Positions 16,888 through 17,398 of a DNA stretch of 17,398 nt are shown one piece after another. The stretch is from Baffinella frigidus. Its lineage: Eukaryota > Cryptophyceae > Cryptomonadales > Baffinellaceae. The number at the start of each line of letters is the position of its first letter. The first letter of the stretch is position 1. The stretch covers positions 973,209 through 990,606 of the forward strand of contig MU646336.1 of assembly GCA_026770585.1 (NCBI GenBank), read 5' to 3'. The notes beneath the pieces are model-generated. The model did no database searches. It saw only the letters and a list, made by a program, of their open reading frames with translations, and had not been told where the DNA came from. A program made the position numbers and the translations under genes.

Positions 16888-17033
16888 GGTTAAGGGTTGA
16901 TGGTTGATGGTTGAGGGTTCAGCGAATCTTTATTCAGGTGGCACGCTCGTTGACGGACCAGCGAGTCTTTACCACACCACCCCGCACAGTCAGGGTAATT
17001 TTGGATCCGGTATTGGACTACGGTCGGCCCTAG
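6482..17033 (+). CDS. multi-exon ankyrin-repeat protein with N-terminal signal-like segment
   Basis: Fourteen exons assembled by splice sites and phase: 6482-6829, 7027-7470, 7818-7929, 8069-8256, 9270-9323, 10753-10867, 11869-11970, 12821-12926, 13769-13885, 14599-14694, 15835-15926, 16368-16446, 16686-16767 and 16938-17033. They sum to 677 codons with a single stop (TAG 17031-17033). A GT-AG alternative for the first junction (6956/7070) gives 704 aa and also keeps frame. Order: signal-like residues 1-23; Gly/Glu-rich linker and charged helix to ~115; acidic Gly/Asp/Glu-rich region to ~364; about six ankyrin units ~366-560, with motifs such as GMTPLHRTCDKGKLDAAALL and DTPLHLAAMGGHLEACVFLL; a degenerate unit and unique tail ~561-676. 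Ankyrin repeats bind proteins, so a binding role in the secretory route, plastid or cell surface is inferred. No enzyme motif is seen. Partner and pathway are unknown. Transcript data are needed for exact junctions. Confidence 0.8.
7027..7470 (+). CDS. ankyrin gene exon 2: acidic Gly/Asp/Glu-rich region
   Basis: Open throughout. After DGGMTVNFTSPFPAAVFNHE come a helix (LDEIDRSLRKL) and long acidic low-complexity stretches (GGEYGGEEGGEDGDE). The region is probably disordered. The donor is GACGAG|GTGCGT; a read-through frame would stop at 7533 instead. Exon 3 fits in phase 0. Confidence 0.7.
7471..7817 (+). repeat. telomere-like intron 2 of the ankyrin gene
   Basis: From ~7565 this 347-nt intron is CCCTCGA, CCCTCAA, CCCTAGA and CCCTAAC units. 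It ends ACCACACCAG. AGGTG is present at both ends (7469-7473 and 7816-7820). Confidence 0.75.
7818..7929 (+). CDS. ankyrin gene exon 3
   Basis: Reads VVDGATLERVRKLLSEGAPT, which resembles the second helix of an ankyrin unit (E.V..LL..GA), then a linker ending EEPN. Phase 0 in, phase 1 out (AACG|GTGCCG). Without splicing the frame ends in telomere-like repeat at TAA ~7953. Confidence 0.7.
7930..8068 (+). repeat. telomere-like intron 3 of the ankyrin gene
   Basis: A 139-nt intron, nearly all CCCTACA, CCCTGAA and CCCCAAA units on the coding strand. The acceptor is AACCCTCAG|GG. Phase 1 is conserved across it. Confidence 0.75.
8069..8256 (+). CDS. ankyrin gene exon 4
   Basis: 188 nt encoding an acidic Gly-rich stretch, MERSPFVVIGEGEG, a poly-Gly run from 12 G, VLYEHDAPGEDALEGVM and ending NLTLQ at donor CAG|GTGTGC. 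Phase 1 in, 0 out. The 12-G run is a likely site of length variation. Confidence 0.7.
8265..8414. mobile_element. foldback MITE in intron 4 with 4-bp flanking repeat
   Basis: Arms at 8265-8330 and 8349-8414 are ~94% complementary, beginning TTATCTCAGAAAACGAG, with an ~18-nt loop. GCTC flanks both ends (8261-8264 and 8415-8418), a plausible 4-bp target duplication. It inserted just downstream of the exon 4 donor. No coding capacity; superfamily uncertain. Confidence 0.8.
8451..8735. repeat. duplicated block with G-strand telomere-like core
   Basis: TAGGATTGAGGTGACTGC... at 8451 and TTAGGATTTAGGTGACTGC... at 8654 start two diverged copies. Each runs through AAGAGTT-ATGGTTT, a TTTAGGG-like run (8486-8550 and 8697-8720), then a GATTCATCCGTG-like end with CCGAG. 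Orientation is opposite to most telomere-like tracts in the window. Confidence 0.65.
8579..8650. mobile_element. degenerate copy of the 15171-type foldback element
   Basis: Starts CAGCTCTGCCTGAGT, then GGGCTCA, TAGTTGC-ACCTTTGTACTAGATTTC, which matches the reverse-oriented interior of the element at 15171-15288 (TAGTTGCCTTTTTAGTGGATTTC). The second end is missing or eroded. Confidence 0.5.
8939..9085. mobile_element. AT-rich foldback element in intron 4
   Basis: The ends are ATCTCCTAGGCAAACTGTTT and its near-complement (AAACAGTTTGCCTATGAGAT). Interior arms also pair (AATGAAATTTACTACATAC with its counterpart at ~9030). It is much AT-richer than flanking DNA. No target duplication was identified. 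Confidence 0.65.
9158..9210. repeat. GGGCCC inverted repeat and CCCCGAGG direct repeat
   Basis: GGAAGGGCCC and GGGCCCTTCC face each other around two copies of AACCCCGAGG. A compact GC-rich hairpin could form shortly before exon 5. The significance is unclear. Confidence 0.5.
9270..9323 (+). CDS. ankyrin gene exon 5: first ankyrin helix
   Basis: 54 nt encoding EDLMDAASQGDTLGVLAA, a typical AA..GD...VL ankyrin helix pair. Acceptor GGCAG|GAGG, donor GGCG|GTCC; phase 0 at both ends, matching exons 4 and 6. Exon 6 continues VRAGASLESGAGTP, completing the repeat. Confidence 0.7.
9345..9423 (+). repeat. telomere-like patch in intron 5
   Basis: CCCTAAA and CCCTGAA units run up to the insertion point of the 843-bp element; the tract resumes at 10267-10335, so the element appears to have inserted into the telomere-like intron. 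Confidence 0.75.
9505..9739. mobile_element. TA-flanked foldback MITE, copy 1 (nested)
   Basis: 235 bp. Ends are TTGTAGAAATGGGCTCCGCG and its complement, and nearly the whole element folds back on itself. TA flanks both sides (9503-9504 and 9740-9741), as for Tc1/mariner-type insertions. It sits within the Harbinger-like element. About four differences separate it from copy 2 at 12340-12574. Confidence 0.85.
10090..10117. repeat. perfect 28-bp palindrome inside the Harbinger-like element
   Basis: CGGGGAAATAGAGG and its exact complement meet without a spacer. Confidence 0.9.
10345..10752 (+). repeat. intron 5 end: 22-bp minisatellite and exon 6 edge duplicates
   Basis: Three back-to-back 22-bp units (GTTTGTACCAGGACATTTTG type) occupy 10507-10572, with looser units at ~10634 and 10662. 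A block GTG-T-GAGCACAC-CGGTTTGGTGC occurs at ~10420-10462, ~10577-10602 and ~10706-10752. The second copy continues into GTCCGTGCCGGAGCCTCGCT (10603-10622), a decayed copy of the exon 6 start. Confidence 0.7.
10753..10867 (+). CDS. ankyrin gene exon 6
   Basis: 115 nt, phase 0 in and 1 out. Reads VRAGASLESGAGTPYKLSA then LHLAAGEGHPGTMGVLLRLG, a canonical ankyrin consensus with inserted residues. The donor is CGATTAG|GTGCGG. Its 3' edge is copied at 11083-11120 and 11198-11232. Confidence 0.8.
11083..11240 (+). pseudogene. two partial copies of exon 6, donor side
   Basis: TACCCGGGAACCATGGGGGT...CGCTTAG|GTG ends at 11120 and keeps frame and donor. CACCCGGGAATGATGGGAGT...GCTCAG|GTGCG ends at 11232 and carries an in-frame disruption (CCCCTAACG). 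Neither has the exon 6 acceptor side next to it. Confidence 0.7.
11241..11582. other. unassigned part of intron 6
   Basis: Unique intron sequence between the exon 6 partial copies and the AT-rich degenerate minisatellite. No exon, element or strong secondary structure was recognised; the frame open across it has no ankyrin motif. Confidence 0.4.
11583..11868 (+). repeat. degenerate AT-rich minisatellite in intron 6
   Basis: Units of about 40 nt resemble GAATTATTGTTGCCGTAAAT followed by CATAAACC-CTAGTACC. They start near 11586, 11622, 11660, 11768 and 11850; an outlying unit lies at 10939. The TAAATCATAAACCC part is itself telomere-like. A partial copy of exon 7's acceptor side interrupts it at 11680-11722. 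Confidence 0.6.
11680..11722 (+). pseudogene. partial copy of exon 7, acceptor side
   Basis: GTGCAG|GAGCTCCGACCGACCCACCCAGGGACC... matches the start of exon 7 (GTGCAG|GAATGTCCGCCGACCCGCCC...), then breaks off after GACGCCG and returns to intron sequence. Confidence 0.75.
11869..11970 (+). CDS. ankyrin gene exon 7
   Basis: 102 nt, phase 1 at both ends. Encodes a linker, then GMTPLHRTCDKGKLDAAALL, a textbook ankyrin unit; together with exon 8 it gives LLLSAGADPNAKDGSGRTP. Donor TCTGCAG|GTGC. Confidence 0.85.
12035..12099. repeat. 65-bp foldback
   Basis: GTCAACTC and GAGTTGAC outer arms plus AAAATCGAA/TTCGATTTC and GTACAC/TGTGTA inner pairs fold around a short centre. It may be a tiny MITE or a regulatory hairpin. 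Confidence 0.55.
12194..12234 (+). pseudogene. partial copy of exon 7, donor side
   Basis: CAAGGGCAAAACTCGCTGCT...CTCTCCGCAG|GTGCC matches the last 41 nt of exon 7 with the donor preserved, but no acceptor side precedes it. Confidence 0.75.
12340..12574. mobile_element. TA-flanked foldback MITE, copy 2
   Basis: Same 235-bp element as 9505-9739, with TA at 12338-12339 and 12575-12576. It lies in intron 7. Near-identity implies recent activity or recent exchange between copies. Confidence 0.85.
12821..12926 (+). CDS. ankyrin gene exon 8
   Basis: 106 nt, phase 1 in, 2 out. Encodes (G)ADPNAKDGSGRTPVHLAAHG then GHTTLLRLLALSGG. The donor is GGCAG|GTCAAG. Upstream sequence in the same frame is open but has an acceptor (GACCCAG) exactly where phase requires. 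Confidence 0.85.
13010..13074 (+). pseudogene. 65-nt copy of exon 8, donor side
   Basis: GTGCACCTGGTGACACACGG...GGCGGCAG|GTCCCG matches 12862-12926 over equal length (65 nt), with the frame and donor intact (VHLVTHGGHTNLLRLLSLSGG). It lacks the acceptor-side half. Confidence 0.8.
13087..13120 (-). pseudogene. inverted copy of the LLAHGAPE segment of exon 10
   Basis: The reverse complement reads CCTCATTGCTCATGGTGTCC then CAGAGTGCGTCCCC; it differs from 14844-14877 at about 3 of 34 positions. It is the only exon-derived fragment found in the opposite orientation. Confidence 0.75.
13293..13331 (+). pseudogene. exon 9 start, truncated copy 1
   Basis: GACGCGGGAACTCGACGTGA...GACACGACGTTACA reads TRELDVIRDTTLQ in the exon 9 frame, then runs directly into telomere-like repeat. 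Confidence 0.8.
13448..13487 (+). pseudogene. exon 9 start, truncated copy 2
   Basis: GACAAATCACGTTCAGCTGA...ACGCCTCTGCAC reads TNHVQLIRDTPLH in the exon 9 frame before telomere-like repeat resumes. Confidence 0.8.
13619..13669 (+). pseudogene. exon 9 start, truncated copy 3
   Basis: GACAAAAGAACTCGACGTGA... extends further, to CTACATCTGGCTGCCAG (TKELDVIRDTPLHLAAR), then diverges. Confidence 0.8.
13769..13885 (+). CDS. ankyrin gene exon 9
   Basis: 117 nt, phase 2 at both ends. Reads TKELDVIRDTPLHLAAMG then GHLEACVFLLDEGCRADDLN. The acceptor is GGCGCAG|GACC. The donor position holds CAACAG|GCGCGC (GC instead of GT), while the duplicate at 14338-14408 retains CAACAG|GTGTCA. Confidence 0.8.
14021..14225 (+). 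repeat. 16-bp pyrimidine minisatellite
   Basis: About eleven TTTCTCTCCTCCTCTC units form an uninterrupted polypyrimidine strand inside intron 9. Mirror symmetry makes triplex DNA possible. Reading frames over it on either strand are artefacts. Confidence 0.9.
14294..14324. repeat. 12-bp stem hairpin
   Basis: CGTGGGGGTTCC and GGAACCCCCACG are perfect complements around a 7-nt loop, just upstream of the exon 9 donor-side copy. Confidence 0.8.
14338..14408 (+). pseudogene. exon 9 donor-side copy with intact GT donor
   Basis: CCCATGGGCGGACACCTCGA...GACCTCAACAG|GTGTCA keeps the frame (GGHLEACVFLLEEGCRADDL). It has no matching acceptor half. It could supply an alternative donor, or a spliced hybrid with 13769-13885. 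Confidence 0.75.
14440..14598 (+). repeat. telomere-like end of intron 9
   Basis: CCCTACA, CCCTAAA and CCATAAA units end in TTCTAAACCAG|G, an acceptor that differs little from the repeat itself. Confidence 0.8.
14599..14694 (+). CDS. ankyrin gene exon 10
   Basis: 96 nt, phase 2 at both ends. Reads FGVCPLELALSSGRAEAVDL then LITHLLAHGAP. The donor is CCAGA|GTACAC, the only non-G|GT donor in the model. Without splicing the frame ends at TGA 14804-14806. Splicing to exon 11 in phase 2 gives HGAPEGYVLSFKML. Confidence 0.7.
14755..15054 (+). pseudogene. three further copies of the exon 10 end
   Basis: CTTCTCGCACACGGCACCCC (14757-14776, diverged), CACCTCCTTGCTCATGGCGC... (14842-14887) and CTCCTCGCGCATGGTGCCCC... 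(15009-15054) all match the LLAHGAPE coding segment. The last two continue into AGAGTGCGTCCCC-CGC-CCAACCTC and carry a GTGCGT donor better than that of exon 10. A purine/pyrimidine (GAAGA/TCTTC) block lies between them at ~14948-15010. Confidence 0.75.
15171..15288. mobile_element. foldback MITE, 118 bp
   Basis: CTAGCTCTGCCTGAGTTTTA...CTGGC-CGT and its complement form ~32-nt ends. Single-end relatives lie at 16134-16174 and, degenerate, 8579-8650. No clear target duplication beyond the palindromic CTAG. Confidence 0.8.
15289..15785. other. unassigned part of intron 10
   Basis: Frames are open here. One (~15448-15665) ends at a strong donor ACG|GTGAGC in phase 2, the phase exon 11 needs, so an alternative cassette exon (for example acceptor ...CGTCAG|GAAATCG, exon 15475-15665) is possible. 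No known motif; not included in the main model. Confidence 0.35.
15786..15834 (+). repeat. telomere-like end of intron 10
   Basis: CCCCAAA, CCCTTAA and CCCTCAA units lead into the acceptor CGAAACAG|GG. Confidence 0.75.
15835..15926 (+). CDS. ankyrin gene exon 11
   Basis: 92 nt, phase 2 in, 1 out. Reads GYVLSFKMLHKDQDGMPDLE then MPAAKQVFAAG; DQDGMPDLEMPAA...AAGRANEVL across the exon 11/12 junction looks like a degenerate ankyrin unit. The donor is GCCGCAG|GTCTG. Confidence 0.7.
16134..16174 (+). mobile_element. solo end of the 15171-type MITE
   Basis: CTAGCTCTTCCTGAGTTTTA then TTCTGGCTCGTCCTTCAA matches one arm of 15171-15288; the second arm is absent, and telomere-like repeat begins ~15 nt later. 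Confidence 0.75.
16190..16355 (+). repeat. telomere-like end of intron 11
   Basis: Mainly CCCTCAA units, with a local CCGTCAA sub-array (16210-16231) and a perfect CCCTAAA run at 16261-16290. Confidence 0.85.
16368..16446 (+). CDS. ankyrin gene exon 12
   Basis: 79 nt, phase 1 in, 2 out. Reads RANEVLSGKVPMRTSGKRGW then KQFEG(R). Only this frame fits both neighbours. Acceptor GGCGGCAG|GG, donor GGCG|GTGCGG. Confidence 0.7.
16447..16685 (+). repeat. telomere-like intron 12
   Basis: 239 nt made almost entirely of CCCTCAA, CCCTAAA and CCATGAA units on the coding strand; the acceptor is CCTAAAACAG|G. Confidence 0.8.
16686..16767 (+). CDS. ankyrin gene exon 13
   Basis: 82 nt, phase 2 in, 0 out. 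Reads WGYEAQESAGVGSLGEMAAD then LDRAVEE, a likely amphipathic helix. Donor GGAG|GTTCGT. Confidence 0.7.
16768..16937 (+). repeat. intron 13: G-strand telomere-like tract
   Basis: From 16774 to ~16919 the sequence is TTTAGGG, TTGAGGG and TTGATGG units, the opposite orientation to the other telomere-like introns. The acceptor is CTTTATTCAG|GTGG. Confidence 0.75.
16938..17033 (+). CDS. ankyrin gene terminal exon 14
   Basis: Phase 0 in. Reads VARSLTDQRVFTTPPRTVRV then ILDPVLDYGRP and TAG at 17031-17033. Joined to exon 13 it gives AVEEVARSLTDQ, extending the helix. A competing frame is open to 17251 (VDNPQDPTVDNTVETQ...), but it does not fit the phase of exon 13. Confidence 0.6.
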   Translation: MARSLTDQRVFTTPPRTVRVILDPVLDYGRP

Positions 17034-17398
17034 CGCTGCTAGGACCGTGTAAAAGCTTTTCCTGGTGCTCACTCAGCCCTTCTCACTTATTTTCCCGTTA
17101 TTTTCCCGGTACGGAACCTGCAAATCCACATAGCGGACTACAAAGGGAGTTTGTGAACAACCCATCAGTGGATAATCCGCAGGACCCTACGGTAGACAAT
17201 ACCGTAGAGACACAGGCTGGTCTTACGGATACTCTAACCGAGCTTGGTTAGCAGTTGGCCACACAATCCCTTTGCGGCCCGCTGTGTGGTTATTGACGAG
17301 TGGCGGGTACCTCGGCAGGAGGACTGCGAGAGCGTGACATCAAGACAGTTCTGGGAGGGCGGCGACGATTCGACGGGCCCGCCTCAGGACCACAATCC
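17034..17398. other. presumed 3' flank
   Basis: No gene is recognised with confidence. Hairpins: CTACGGTA/TACCGTAG (17187-17207) and CCACACA/TGTGTGG (~17259-17290). A frame open to 17251 could be part of another exon. Confidence 0.4.

Noticed and set aside
16904-17251. 115-codon frame as the terminal exon
   Set aside because: Its frame conflicts with the phase-0 end of exon 13 and it begins in telomere-like repeat; the frame ending at 17033 fits better.

Overview
This is eukaryotic nuclear DNA, most likely from a microalga or other protist with Arabidopsis-type (TTTAGGG/CCCTAAA) telomeric repeats. The window opens with C-strand repeats in the orientation expected at a left chromosome end, and the same motif, perfect or decayed, recurs throughout. 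Spliced genes show a nearly uniform junction rule: donors G|GT or G|GC, acceptors AG|G. That rule is known from dinoflagellates, and TTTAGGG telomeres also occur in dinoflagellates, cryptophytes, chromerids and green algae. Lineage is therefore an inference; I cannot name a species.

Layout. 1-462: telomere-like tract. 463-1951: the 3' part of a TPR-like helical-repeat gene (three exons in one frame) whose first intron is telomere-like repeat and whose second holds a (CA)n tract. 1952-6481: no convincing gene. This stretch holds a (GA)n tract, a perfect 38-bp palindrome, a 1.1-kb decayed telomere-like array, a 177-bp foldback element and five copies of a ~140-bp repeat. 6482-17033: one large gene that I assembled by hand from 14 exons. 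Reading frame and phase agree across all 13 introns (676 aa, or 704 aa with an alternative first junction). The protein has an N-terminal signal-peptide-like segment, a Gly/Glu/Asp-rich region, about six ankyrin repeats and a unique C-terminal tail ending at a TAG at 17031. 17034-17398: presumed 3' flank.

The striking point is what the introns contain. Many are largely CCCTAAA-like repeat on the coding strand. Others hold non-autonomous DNA transposons: a TAA-flanked Harbinger-like element, two near-identical TA-flanked foldback elements (one nested inside the first), and three other foldback families. The ankyrin exons 6-10 are each accompanied by extra partial copies in the adjoining introns. 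These copies usually begin exactly at the exon's acceptor or end exactly at its donor, and some keep the splice site and frame. The locus looks like a subtelomeric exon-duplicating gene, either decaying by slippage and unequal exchange or keeping alternative ankyrin cassettes.
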